A DNA stretch of 64,000 nt, taken from the NCBI RefSeq assembly GCF_900217235.1, contig NZ_LT907975.1, positions 124,001 to 188,000 of the forward strand, in the 5' to 3' direction. The position numbers were made by a program, and so were the translations under genes. Source of the DNA: Pseudodesulfovibrio profundus (GTDB lineage: Bacteria; Desulfobacterota; Desulfovibrionia; Desulfovibrionales; Desulfovibrionaceae). Positions 36,452-44,918 of this stretch are shown here, in pieces. The notes beneath the pieces were generated by a model that ran no database searches, was not told the DNA's origin, and saw only the letters and a list, made by a program, of their open reading frames with translations. Numbering within the stretch: the stretch's first letter is position 1; every line of letters begins with the position of its first letter.

Positions 36452-37358
36452 ATCGCGCGGCTTCAACCGATGACGGTGATATGTCGAATTGTCGGATTGC
36501 CTTTTCTGCCAGCCTGTCCGTTCCCATTGCCTTCATGTGATACTCGTGCATCATTCGGGTGACTTCCATTGCCGAAGGGAGCGTCATGAAGTTGTGTGCG
36601 AGCGCCCATGCATCTCCGCGTAAATAGCCCAATGCCCAACGAACTGTATGCATGTGGAAGTAAGACTGGTTGTTGATTACTATCATTGCCTTGTTTCTGC
36701 CGTCTTCCGCTCTGTCTCTGAAAGAAATCTTGGCATGTTCGCACGAAGCGAGCGGGTAATCCACGTGGAGGAAAGAGCTTCCTGTGTTGGCCGCCTGTAC
36801 CCACATGTCCCAGTCTCGATACAGCGTATTATCTCGAAATCCCTCTGTCCGCTCGAATGCTTCCCGTCGCATGATCACGGCTGGCCCGAGAATGTTGTTT
36901 GTCTGCAGAAGCGACTGGTCAAATTCCGGAAGTTGGACCATACCCGGTGTGATGGACCTGTCGTTGGCGGGAGCAAGCCGGATATAGTCCGGGTACATCA
37001 CATCTGCTTCCGGGTAATCATCAAAAACGGACAGTGCCGTTGTCATGTACTTTGGGTCCAGTCGATAATCTGGTCTGAGAAAGAGGAGAAAATCTCCGTT
37101 GGCATTAGAAGCTGCATGATTGCGAGCTTGGGCAGGGGATGCTTCCTCCCCAATGGGAATGAAGGAAATGTTGGTGGAGCCAGTTATTGCTGACCATATG
37201 TCAAGTGAAGGAGTGCCAGGGGCGTCACAGCCTGCAATCAATATCTCTACCTTGCTGAGTCCGGTGGACTGGCGAGCAATGGATTGCAACAGCCGTGGCA
37301 TGCTGGGGTGTGCTTCCAAGTCGGAAACGAGTATGGAGACAACTGGTCTTGTCTGCAT
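36450..37358 (-). CDS. GT2-family glycosyltransferase
   Basis: A 302-residue GT-A enzyme. The start VVSILVSDLEAHPSMPRLL and the loop SPAQARNHAASNANGDFLLFLRPDY (split here: SPAQARNHAA and GDFLLFLRPDY) are family-typical; the usual DxD is read as RPD, a weak form. The C-terminal half carries the YRDWDMW element. It probably modifies a surface polysaccharide. The ATG at 37358 has AAGGGTT upstream; the frame continues much further but overlaps the divergent SulP gene and lacks support. Confidence 0.8.
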   Translation of the reverse strand: MQTRPVVSILVSDLEAHPSMPRLLQSIARQSTGLSKVEILIAGCDAPGTPSLDIWSAITGSTNISFIPIGEEASPAQARNHAASNANGDFLLFLRPDYRLDPKYMTTALSVFDDYPEADVMYPDYIRLAPANDRSITPGMVQLPEFDQSLLQTNNILGPAVIMRREAFERTEGFRDNTLYRDWDMWVQAANTGSSFLHVDYPLASCEHAKISFRDRAEDGRNKAMIVINNQSYFHMHTVRWALGYLRGDAWALAHNFMTLPSAMEVTRMMHEYHMKAMGTDRLAEKAIRQFDISPSSVEAAR

Positions 37359-37395
37359 GGCCAACCCTTCCTTGGGATAGTCTATCATTGGACGG

Positions 37396-37416
37396 TGCGC
37401 ACACTCCTTGTGCGCA
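37396..37416. repeat. Perfect hairpin in the promoter region between GT2 and SulP genes
   Basis: An 8-bp perfect inverted repeat (TGCGCACA with TGTGCGCA) around a 5-base loop, 37 bases upstream of the GT2 start. It could be an operator or a 5' UTR hairpin. No T-run follows in either direction. Confidence 0.5.
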
Positions 37417-37623
37417 ATTATCCGTCTTCGTGCTAGTTTTATCGACACGATAATCAATATCTTTAGGGGGGCATGGCATTTTTTTGAAATATACTTGCAA
37501 AGCTGTCCGGTTTGATAGCTTGCGCCGCTGCTTTTGTTAACGTATGTACTATAAAAGGCTGATAGAATTAGCATGCTCGGCGATTTGTCCGAGCAATGAA
37601 AATAAACGATCCGGTGGTGCATT

Positions 37624-40353
37624 GTGGCAGTTTTCAAGTGTGATTCCTGTGGATATGAGCGAGTCGTTCCCGATGTCCTGGTGGGCAAAAAGGCCAAGTG
37701 CCCAGATTGCATTAAAAGTGTAGTCATTGTTGAAGACCCGACCCCAAGCAGTACGCCATTCGAGGAAGCCTTCGAGGGTCTCGATGAAGAACTTGCCGAG
37801 ACAGAAGAAGAGCGGCTTGCAGCTCAGGGGGAGCAAGGGGCTGAGTCTATCGACATTGATCGAACTGAGAGCGATGTTGATTACTCGTCGGAAGACGTCT
37901 TGTGCGAAAAATGTGGCGCTGTCGTCCCTCACGATAAAGCTGGGACTCATTGTCCGGAGTGTGGCGTTCTTTTTCCCAATGCTATCCAGACTTCCCATGT
38001 CGATGAGAGAGATGTCGATGTGAGCGACCTGACCGGAGATGAACCAGCCCCTCAGGTGTGGGATACCGACTTCGCCGCAGACGATTCTGCCAACAGTGGA
38101 GCGTTGGTTGAAGAGCTTGCTCCGAGACGAGGTTCTATTTTTACGGGCAGTCTACCTCTTAATATCTTTTCCGGGTTGGTCTCAGGAGTTGTTGCTTTCT
38201 ATTTCGCTGTAGCCATGGCCATGCTTGCATCCACGCAGATTGGTGTGAGTGAGTACATGCCCCATATGTTGACTGTTACCGTAGTTGGGATGTCGGTCGG
38301 TTGTATTTTCTATTCCTTGCAGGGCAGAGTGCCTTTTGCTCTGGCTGGGCCTGGAACTGTTGTAACGGCGATGATGTTCTTCTTCCTCGGGTCAGTTTAT
38401 CGTGATCTAGCCGGGACAACACATACTGAAGGAGTGCTGGCAACGATTTTGGTGACCATTGCCTTGACCTCGGTCATCGCGGGACTGGGGCTTTGGATCA
38501 TTGGAAAACTGAAAGCTGCTGAACTTGTTCGACATATACCAGTCCAAATTGTGGGCGGTGTCATCGGTGGCGTCGGTGTGTTTGTCGTTCTAGCGTCCAT
38601 TTCATGGATGGGCCGATTTGATTTTGACTGGCGAATTCTTTTCTTCTCCTTTGGTGAGTTTGTGGAGGACCTTCAGCAGGGAGGGGGGATTTCCGCCATG
38701 GCACCCAGCCTCGGATTGGGATTGGCGTTATTCCTGGGGTTAGCCAACAGCAAAAACTCGTTATTCCTTCTTTTCGTTCTGCTTGTGACTTCTGCGTTGG
38801 GGTATGGTGCAGGCGCATGGTATTCCAATGATCTCGTCACTTCTCTTGCCCATCCTGTTCCGGATTTCGTTGATGCCGGTATCACCCTTTCCTGGGATGC
38901 CATCCGCGCAGGATACGAAAATATTCAATGGAGCGTGCTCAAATCCAATGCCCTTTACATAGGTGCGCTGGGTGCGTTGATCGCTCTAACCTCGATGTAC
39001 AGAATTACGAGGTTGGAATTGGTGCAGGGGGCGGACGTTGACCTGAATGTCGAATACCGGGCGCTGGGGTTGACCAATATTGCTTCCGGCCTTGTGGGTG
39101 GAATGCCCCTGGGGATTTCCTTTGGGCGCAGTGTGGGGAATTATCGATGTGGAGCCAGGGGTGCAGTGTCAGGCGTTATTGCCGGTCTGGTCTGCTTTGC
39201 CGGATTGTATTATGCCGAACTCATTATTCCGCTCATACCCCGTTTCATCCCGGAAGCCTTGCTGCTCTTCGCCGGGTTGACGTTGATTCGAGGTTGGATG
39301 TTCAAATCGCGAACACCGTTTACCCGACGCGAAGATGTCTGGATGCTCTGGATAACCTTCCTGGTTACAGCCATCTTTGGGATTCTTCTTGGAGTGGGCT
39401 TCTGTGTTTCTCTCGCTCTCGCCGTAACTGTTCGCAGGAATAGCCTCTTGGGTCCTGTCTCAAACATTCTTTCAGGGGCTACTCATCGAAGCAATGTGGA
39501 TCGGGCTCCGGCGCAGGATCGTGTTTTGGTTGAATATGGAGATCATATTCACATTATGCGACTTCAGGGTTTTATCTCTTTAGGATCAATGACGACGCTT
39601 TTGCGTGATATTCATCGGCGTCTTGCTGATAAGCAACTGCTTCCAGTTGAGTATATTATTCTTGATTTCCGAAATGTCAGTGGCCTGGCTTCTGCTGGTG
39701 GGGTCGTTTTTGATAAGCTGAGCCAACTTGTCGAAGAGTATGAAGTGCATTTGGTCATAGCCAGTGCGCCTCTTGAGTTGCAAGAACATATGGAAAGCGG
39801 CGGATATCTGCACGAGGCTGGAGGCAATTTTAGACTCTTCCTTGATCTTGATTATGCGATGGAGTGGTGCGAGAATCGACTGCTGGAATCAGAGAATATT
39901 CTGGAATTGAAAGAAATGAAACTGCCGGAAATGCTTGCTCCCGTTTTCCCGGAACCAAGCTACATACCTGCTTTGATGAAAGTCTTTAAGCGAGTGGTTG
40001 TGCAGAAAGAGGAAGCTGTTTTTCTTCAAGGTGAAGCTTCTGATGCCATGTATTTTGTTGAATCCGGTAGGCTGGAAATCATGCTTGAGACCGAAAACAG
40101 TAAACGAATTCGGCTGAAAAAAGTTGGTCCAGGGGCTGTTTTTGGCGAAATGGGTATCTACAATCTGGCGGCACGGTCAGCCACAGTACGAGCTTCGGAA
40201 AAGTGCGTTCTTTACATGATCAACAATGAAAAGCTCAAAGCTGTTGAAAAGCGAGCGCCTATGCTGGTTTCATGCTTGCATCGATATATCATCAATACCC
40301 TTGCCAATCGTTTGGCTAATGCCAGCTTTAAAGTCAGGGACTTGATGCACTAG
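37624..40353 (+). CDS. SulP-type anion transporter with zinc ribbons, STAS and cNMP-binding domain
   Basis: A 909-residue fusion. Zinc ribbon 1 uses C6, C9, C26, C29; zinc ribbon 2 uses C94, C97, C110, C113; an acidic linker separates them. A SulP transport domain with about 10-12 spans covers ~180-620, with LAGPGTVVTAMM and EYRALGLTNIASGLVGGMP typical of the family. A STAS domain (~635-735) and a cyclic-nucleotide-binding domain (~785-895, with an FGEMGIYNLAARSATVRA cassette) follow. SulP proteins carry sulfate, bicarbonate or similar anions. The cNMP domain implies ligand gating; the zinc ribbons could sense redox or metal. GTG start; its end overlaps rfbD by 4 bases, convergent. Confidence 0.85.
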   Translation: MAVFKCDSCGYERVVPDVLVGKKAKCPDCIKSVVIVEDPTPSSTPFEEAFEGLDEELAETEEERLAAQGEQGAESIDIDRTESDVDYSSEDVLCEKCGAVVPHDKAGTHCPECGVLFPNAIQTSHVDERDVDVSDLTGDEPAPQVWDTDFAADDSANSGALVEELAPRRGSIFTGSLPLNIFSGLVSGVVAFYFAVAMAMLASTQIGVSEYMPHMLTVTVVGMSVGCIFYSLQGRVPFALAGPGTVVTAMMFFFLGSVYRDLAGTTHTEGVLATILVTIALTSVIAGLGLWIIGKLKAAELVRHIPVQIVGGVIGGVGVFVVLASISWMGRFDFDWRILFFSFGEFVEDLQQGGGISAMAPSLGLGLALFLGLANSKNSLFLLFVLLVTSALGYGAGAWYSNDLVTSLAHPVPDFVDAGITLSWDAIRAGYENIQWSVLKSNALYIGALGALIALTSMYRITRLELVQGADVDLNVEYRALGLTNIASGLVGGMPLGISFGRSVGNYRCGARGAVSGVIAGLVCFAGLYYAELIIPLIPRFIPEALLLFAGLTLIRGWMFKSRTPFTRREDVWMLWITFLVTAIFGILLGVGFCVSLALAVTVRRNSLLGPVSNILSGATHRSNVDRAPAQDRVLVEYGDHIHIMRLQGFISLGSMTTLLRDIHRRLADKQLLPVEYIILDFRNVSGLASAGGVVFDKLSQLVEEYEVHLVIASAPLELQEHMESGGYLHEAGGNFRLFLDLDYAMEWCENRLLESENILELKEMKLPEMLAPVFPEPSYIPALMKVFKRVVVQKEEAVFLQGEASDAMYFVESGRLEIMLETENSKRIRLKKVGPGAVFGEMGIYNLAARSATVRASEKCVLYMINNEKLKAVEKRAPMLVSCLHRYIINTLANRLANASFKVRDLMH

Positions 40354-41225
40354 GAAGCGTCAAGGATCGTGTCGGAGATATACTCTTTCAGAGCTTCTTC
40401 CCAGTGACGGGGAGTGACTCCTGTCGTTTTGATGAAACGCGAAAGGTCAAGTGCAGAGTATTTGGGGCGTGTGGCTGCCGTAGGGTAGGCACTGCTGGAG
40501 ACTGGATTCACCGAGCACCCCTTGGCTGCCAAAGAGACAGAGGCAGATGCGAGTCCAAACCACGATGTAATGCCTGAATTGGCGATATGGTAAATTCCAG
40601 TCGCGTCCGCCTCCATGAGCTGAAGCGTGTGAATGGATACGTCAGGAGTATAGGAAGGGGAGCCAATCTGATCGCTAACGACAGTCAGGGTATCTCGTTG
40701 CTCACAAAGGCTGAGTATCTTGGCGACAAAATTGATCTTCCCTGGGCCAAATAGCCATGATGTACGAATAATCAACGTGTTGTCGTAGCCAAGCGATAAA
40801 AGATTCTTCTCTCCCTCGGCCTTGCTTATGCCGTAAACAGAATAGGCGCTCGGCTCGTCATATACGGAGTAAGGCTCGGTCTTATCACCTCGGAAAACGA
40901 AATCTGTACTGAAGTGTACAAATGGAATACCGCGTTTTGCAGCTTCGGCAGCCATGAGCGCTGGTGCTGTCGCATTGAGGGCAAATGCAAGCTCCTGTTC
41001 TTCTTCCGCCAGGTCGACCTGAGTATATGCTGCCGCATTGATCACTATGTCTGCATCATACTTATCCAACACAGACGAGACAGCGGAAACATCCAGGATA
41101 TCGCAGTCACGGCTGGAAAGCGGTTTGGGCTTGGCCTTTGCTGCTTTCAGTGCTGCCGTTAAGGATTGTCCGAGTAGTCCGGTCTTGCCGCCGAAAATCA
41201 GAACAGTTTTGCCGCGCAAGTTCAT
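40350..41225 (-). CDS. rfbD: dTDP-4-dehydrorhamnose reductase
   Basis: A 291-residue short-chain dehydrogenase of the RmlD type: the nucleotide site FGGKTGLLGQS, the catalytic YSVYGISKAEGEK (YxxxK), and VHFSTDFVFRG. It makes dTDP-L-rhamnose in the last pathway step. It starts directly after the rfbB stop (adjacent, no gap), so the two form one unit. The fold is clear; RmlD specificity is supported by neighbouring rfbB. Confidence 0.9.
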   Translation of the reverse strand: MNLRGKTVLIFGGKTGLLGQSLTAALKAAKAKPKPLSSRDCDILDVSAVSSVLDKYDADIVINAAAYTQVDLAEEEQELAFALNATAPALMAAEAAKRGIPFVHFSTDFVFRGDKTEPYSVYDEPSAYSVYGISKAEGEKNLLSLGYDNTLIIRTSWLFGPGKINFVAKILSLCEQRDTLTVVSDQIGSPSYTPDVSIHTLQLMEADATGIYHIANSGITSWFGLASASVSLAAKGCSVNPVSSSAYPTAATRPKYSALDLSRFIKTTGVTPRHWEEALKEYISDTILDAS

Positions 41226-42242
41226 TTAAGAACGCTCCTCGTACCATGTGTCCATGAACTGACGATATTCCCCACTCTGTACCTGGTCCAACCAAAGCTG
41301 ATTCTCTTTGTACCACTGGATGGTCTTTTTCAAGCCGGTTTCAAAGTCGACTGTTGGGGCGAAACCAAGCTCTTCGGCTGCCAGTGAGTAATCCATGGCG
41401 TAGCGAAGGTCATGTCCTGGACGATCAGCAACATATGTGATGAGGGACTCGGGTTTGCCTACTACGCTCAGCAGCGTTTTCACAACATCAAGGTTGGTTT
41501 CCTCAGCGTTGCCGCCAAAGTTGTAAGCCTGGCCTTCCTTTCCTTTTAGGAGGGTCAGTTCTACGCCAAGGCAATGGTCATCAACATATATCCAGTCGCG
41601 AACATTCTGACCATCACCATATACAGGCAGTGACTTGTCGGCCATGGCATTCATGTACATGAGCGGAATCAGTTTTTCGGGAAACTGGTAGGGACCGTAG
41701 TTATTGGAGCAGCGTGTTACGAGAATGGGAAATCCATAGGTCTCAAAATAGGCACGTGCCATCATGTCCGCACCGGCCTTGCTCGCAGAGTAGGGCGAGT
41801 TGGGAGCAAGTGGTGTCGTTTCGACAAATTGCCCTTCCGGTCCAAGGGAACCGTATACTTCATCAGTGGAAATATGAACGAATCGGCTGATGTTGCGCTG
41901 ACGGGCGCATTCAAAAAGATTCTGCGCACCAAGAACATTAGTTTTGACGAAGGGCGACGGATCGTTGATGGAACGATCCACGTGTGATTCTGCTGCAAAG
42001 TTGATAACGGCATCAATGGAGTGGTCGGAGAGAAGGTCCATCACCAATTCACGATCCCCAATGTCACCTTGAACAAAGGTGTAGCGAGGCTCATTTTCTT
42101 CAAGGTCCAGCAGATTGAGCCTGTTGCCTGCGTAGGTCAGTTGGTCGAGGTTGATAATTGACCAGTCCTGGTGCTTTTGCAGCATCAGGCGTATAAAATT
42201 GGTCCCAATAAAACCGCAGCCGCCGGTGACAAGAATTTTCAT
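41226..42242 (-). CDS. rfbB: dTDP-glucose 4,6-dehydratase
   Basis: A 338-residue extended SDR: GGCGFIGTNFIR NAD loop, FAAESHVDRSI, HISTDEVYGSLG with the catalytic Asp-Glu pair, and YSASKAGADMMA (YxxxK). It converts dTDP-glucose to dTDP-4-keto-6-deoxyglucose. With rfbD downstream and rfbA at 5 kb it covers three of the four rhamnose steps; rfbC is not in view. A good promoter precedes it. Confidence 0.95.
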   Translation of the reverse strand: MKILVTGGCGFIGTNFIRLMLQKHQDWSIINLDQLTYAGNRLNLLDLEENEPRYTFVQGDIGDRELVMDLLSDHSIDAVINFAAESHVDRSINDPSPFVKTNVLGAQNLFECARQRNISRFVHISTDEVYGSLGPEGQFVETTPLAPNSPYSASKAGADMMARAYFETYGFPILVTRCSNNYGPYQFPEKLIPLMYMNAMADKSLPVYGDGQNVRDWIYVDDHCLGVELTLLKGKEGQAYNFGGNAEETNLDVVKTLLSVVGKPESLITYVADRPGHDLRYAMDYSLAAEELGFAPTVDFETGLKKTIQWYKENQLWLDQVQSGEYRQFMDTWYEERS

Positions 42243-42296
42243 ATGACTATTGTAGTAAAGAGTTGTTTTTTTGATAAATTATTACACTAGTGAAGA

Positions 42297-42325
42297 ATAA
42301 TACAGGTGCCTAACACAAAAGGCAA
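42297..42325 (-). promoter_or_regulatory. Sigma-70 promoter of rfbB-rfbD
   Basis: On the minus strand TTGCCT (42325-42320), a 17-base spacer, then TATTAT (42302-42297). The expected start is near 42290, giving a 48-base leader. Confidence 0.65.
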
Positions 42326-42331
42326 GACAGG

Positions 42332-42784
42332 CTAAGACGGGATCAAGTCAGTTTGGCGCAGCGCTTCATAGAGAAGGATGCCGGTTGCTGTGGAAAGGTT
42401 GAGGCTTCGCACTTGCCCCCAGATGGGAATGCGCACACGGTGGTCAGACTTTTCGAGCATGGAGTCGGAAAGTCCTCTCGTTTCAGGTCCCATGACGATA
42501 GCGTCGTCTGGTTCAAATTGAAATACGTGGTGAGCGGTGCTGGCTTTAGTGGTCGCCATGACAAGTCGCGATGGCTGAATGGAGGTAATGAAGTGCTCGA
42601 AGTTGGGGTGCACTACCACATTGACGTGAGGCCAGTAGTCGAGTCCTGCGCGTTTTAGGTGTTTGTCGTCAACCGAGAAACCAAGTGGTTCGATGAGATG
42701 CAGTGGGGTTTCTGTCGCGGCGCAAAGCCGCGCAATATTGCCGGTATTGGGTGGAATTTCCGGCTCGAAGAGTACTATGCGCAT
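42332..42784 (-). CDS. trmL: tRNA (cytidine(34)-2'-O)-methyltransferase
   Basis: A 150-residue SPOUT-class methyltransferase that methylates the wobble ribose in tRNA-Leu. PPNTGNIARLCAATETPLHL and the knot segments GPETRGLS and NLSTATGILLYEALRQ are characteristic. The ATG overlaps the mobB stop by 1 base, and the pair belongs to the tup operon by spacing. Its link to tungstate uptake is probably only positional. Confidence 0.95.
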   Translation of the reverse strand: MRIVLFEPEIPPNTGNIARLCAATETPLHLIEPLGFSVDDKHLKRAGLDYWPHVNVVVHPNFEHFITSIQPSRLVMATTKASTAHHVFQFEPDDAIVMGPETRGLSDSMLEKSDHRVRIPIWGQVRSLNLSTATGILLYEALRQTDLIPS

Positions 42785-43491
42785 TATACGTCCAGTTTGA
42801 TGGTGGCTTTACCTGGGGAATATCCTTTCAGGGTGCGGATCATTTCCCGAATGGAAGCAGAAACGATGTCTTCTACAAAGGGCTTCATGCCGACGGGTGC
42901 ACCGTTGATATCTATAGAAATGGAGTTGTGCAAGGCAAGACATGCTTTCGTTGTCGTTGCGCCTCGAATGATTTCGGCAGCCAGGGTTTTGCAGTCGGGA
43001 CGGCCACATGTTTCGCAGTCCATGCCGGGAAGGAAGAAGCCTTTTTCAAGGACGATTTCCGCGAGCTCTTCAACAGAGTCCATGGATGGGATTCCATCGA
43101 TTGATTCGTTGCCATGTGACGCTATAGCCAGCTCGGGAAGGAGCCAGTCAGTGCCGTCGGACATATCGCCAGACAAGCAGAGAATTCGTGGAAGGTAGGT
43201 TTGGGTTTTTCCGCCTTCAACGATAAGCACATCGGCCGTAAGCAAGGGGAGTATGTCAGGCAGAAAGCGGTTGTCTGTCCAGTGAACAAAGGTTTCACTT
43301 GGTCCAAGTCCTGCTACGGCATTGCAGTGTTCAGCATATTTGGTCGTGTCTGCTTCCTGCCAATCAAAGTCGTGGTGGGAGAACTTAGCGGCAGCAACTG
43401 TGAGTCCTTTGTCTTTAAAGTACTTGGCCAGTTTGAGTCCAAGGGTCGTTTTGCCGGATTTCTTGGGACCAACTATGGAGACTGCTTTCAT
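42784..43491 (-). CDS. mobB: MobB-like GTPase with RnfB-type FeS domain
   Basis: A 235-residue protein. Residues 1-~115 are MobB-like, with Walker A GPKKSGKTTL (~8-17); MobB helps attach GMP to molybdopterin. Residues ~155-190 are a C-x2-C-x4-C-x16-C element (C159, C162, C167, C184), the same cysteine spacing as the FeS domain in RnfB in this window (C47, C50, C55, C72), which suggests a [4Fe-4S] cluster. It lies 17 bases after tupC, so cofactor synthesis is probably coregulated with tungstate import. Confidence 0.8.
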   Translation of the reverse strand: MKAVSIVGPKKSGKTTLGLKLAKYFKDKGLTVAAAKFSHHDFDWQEADTTKYAEHCNAVAGLGPSETFVHWTDNRFLPDILPLLTADVLIVEGGKTQTYLPRILCLSGDMSDGTDWLLPELAIASHGNESIDGIPSMDSVEELAEIVLEKGFFLPGMDCETCGRPDCKTLAAEIIRGATTTKACLALHNSISIDINGAPVGMKPFVEDIVSASIREMIRTLKGYSPGKATIKLDV

Positions 43492-43508
43492 CTTTGAACT
43501 CCGAGAGT

Positions 43509-44165
43509 CTATGTTATTTCAACTATTTTACCATGTTCGAGGTGGATAGTCCGATCGCTGACTTCTCCAAGCCAGGGCAAATCGTGGCTGGCGATGACGA
43601 GACTGGTGCCATATTGATCTCTTGCGTTGAGCGCAGCCGTTCGTATGAGTTGTGCGCTTTTTGTGTCGAGGCTGGCAGTCGGTTCATCCATCAACAGCAC
43701 CTTGGGTTTGAGAACAAGTCTGGCCGCCAAGGCAACTCGTTGCGCCTCTCCGCCGGATAGTTCAAACCATTGTCGCTGAGAAAATGAATTTGGGTCGAGT
43801 CCGACTTCAACTAATGCGTTGTGTACCTTGGTTGAAATATCGTTTTTCTTTCTGACTCGCAAACCATACGCGATGTTCGCGTATACGGTCCTTTTCAGCA
43901 GGTAAGGTTCCTGAACAAGCAGGGTTGCCTGTCGGTGTACAGCGCCGGGTTTATTGCTTGTTGGAATGCCGCAGAACTCAATGACGCCGGACGTCGGAGA
44001 ATCTATGAAGGCTAGGAGTTTGAGCAAAGTACTTTTGCCAGATCCATTAGGGCCGGCCAACCCTACGATCTCTCCTTCGCCGAGCTCAAGCGTTTCTATG
44101 CTCAGAACTGTACGATTGGAAAAAACCTGCTGAACATTGTCGAGTTTGATGATTGGGGAACTCAT
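43509..44165 (-). CDS. tupC: Tungstate ABC transporter ATP-binding protein
   Basis: A 218-residue ATPase: Walker A GPNGSGKSTLLK, signature LSGGEAQRVALA, Walker B VLLMDEPTASLD. It powers tungstate import with TupB and TupA. The start overlaps the tupB stop by 4 bases. Confidence 0.9.
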   Translation of the reverse strand: MSSPIIKLDNVQQVFSNRTVLSIETLELGEGEIVGLAGPNGSGKSTLLKLLAFIDSPTSGVIEFCGIPTSNKPGAVHRQATLLVQEPYLLKRTVYANIAYGLRVRKKNDISTKVHNALVEVGLDPNSFSQRQWFELSGGEAQRVALAARLVLKPKVLLMDEPTASLDTKSAQLIRTAALNARDQYGTSLVIASHDLPWLGEVSDRTIHLEHGKIVEIT

Positions 44166-44857
44166 TGAACTGCTCTTTTCTTGAGACCAGATGCGGAAAT
44201 ATTCACTATGAGAGCCACGGAAAGAAGAACGATGCCGAGGGCAATGCCGACAGCGAACTCGCCCTTGCCAGTTTCAAGCGCAATGGCTGTTGTGATGGTA
44301 CGCGTGTGCCATTTGATATTACCACCAACCAGCATCGAAATGCCCACTTCCGATACTATGCGACCATAGGCAGCCATGGCTGCAAGCATGATGGAGAACC
44401 GGGCTTCCATGACCGTGGCCCACAGTATCTGTCTTGGGTTTGCCCCAAGAGTGGTCAGGGTCATGGGAAGACGCTTGTCCAGTGTTTCAACGGCGTTGGC
44501 GGTCATGGCGATGATAATAGGCAGTCCCAGCAGGGTTTGACCGATGGCTATGCCTGGCAGAGAAAACAGGAGGCCTGTCCCACCCAGTGGACCATGTCGT
44601 GTCAAAAAAGCATAAACAAGCAGGCCGATAACAACGGTTGGGAATGACAGTAAGGTGTCAACGAGTGTCTTGATTACCCGTTTGCCAAAAAAATTGTTGT
44701 GTCCAAGCATGAACCCGAGGGGAACGCCCAAGGTCAAGCTGAAAAACATGGAAAGACTGGAAGCGCCGACAGTGGCAAGAATTGCAGAGTAGGTCTCAGG
44801 GTCCCCAGTGAATAGAAGAGCAAAACCCTGAAAAAAACCTTGAAGTAAGTAATCCAT
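44162..44857 (-). CDS. tupB: Tungstate ABC transporter permease
   Basis: A 231-residue permease with about six spans and the EAA-type loop near MTLTTLGANPRQILWATVMEAR (start MTLTTLGANP). It sits between tupA and tupC. A strong hairpin lies in the gap upstream. Confidence 0.9.
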   Translation of the reverse strand: MDYLLQGFFQGFALLFTGDPETYSAILATVGASSLSMFFSLTLGVPLGFMLGHNNFFGKRVIKTLVDTLLSFPTVVIGLLVYAFLTRHGPLGGTGLLFSLPGIAIGQTLLGLPIIIAMTANAVETLDKRLPMTLTTLGANPRQILWATVMEARFSIMLAAMAAYGRIVSEVGISMLVGGNIKWHTRTITTAIALETGKGEFAVGIALGIVLLSVALIVNISASGLKKRAVQ

Positions 44858-44873
44858 TAATAATCCTTAAATA

Positions 44874-44901
44874 CCGGGGGAACGATGATCCGTTCCCCCG
44901 G
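44874..44901 (-). promoter_or_regulatory. Intercistronic GC-rich hairpin between tupA and tupB
   Basis: A perfect 11-bp stem (44874-44884 with 44891-44901) around a 6-base loop. No T-run follows on the minus strand, so it is more likely an mRNA-stabilising or partial-attenuation element that raises TupA over TupBC, as often seen after binding-protein genes. Confidence 0.65.
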
Positions 44902-44918
44902 GGGTACTCATACTTGGA

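Noticed and set aside
36450-37727. Longer start for the GT2 gene (425 residues)
   Set aside because: The extra N-terminal ~120 residues would overlap the divergent SulP gene, show no family similarity and lack a ribosome site, whereas the ATG at 37358 has one.
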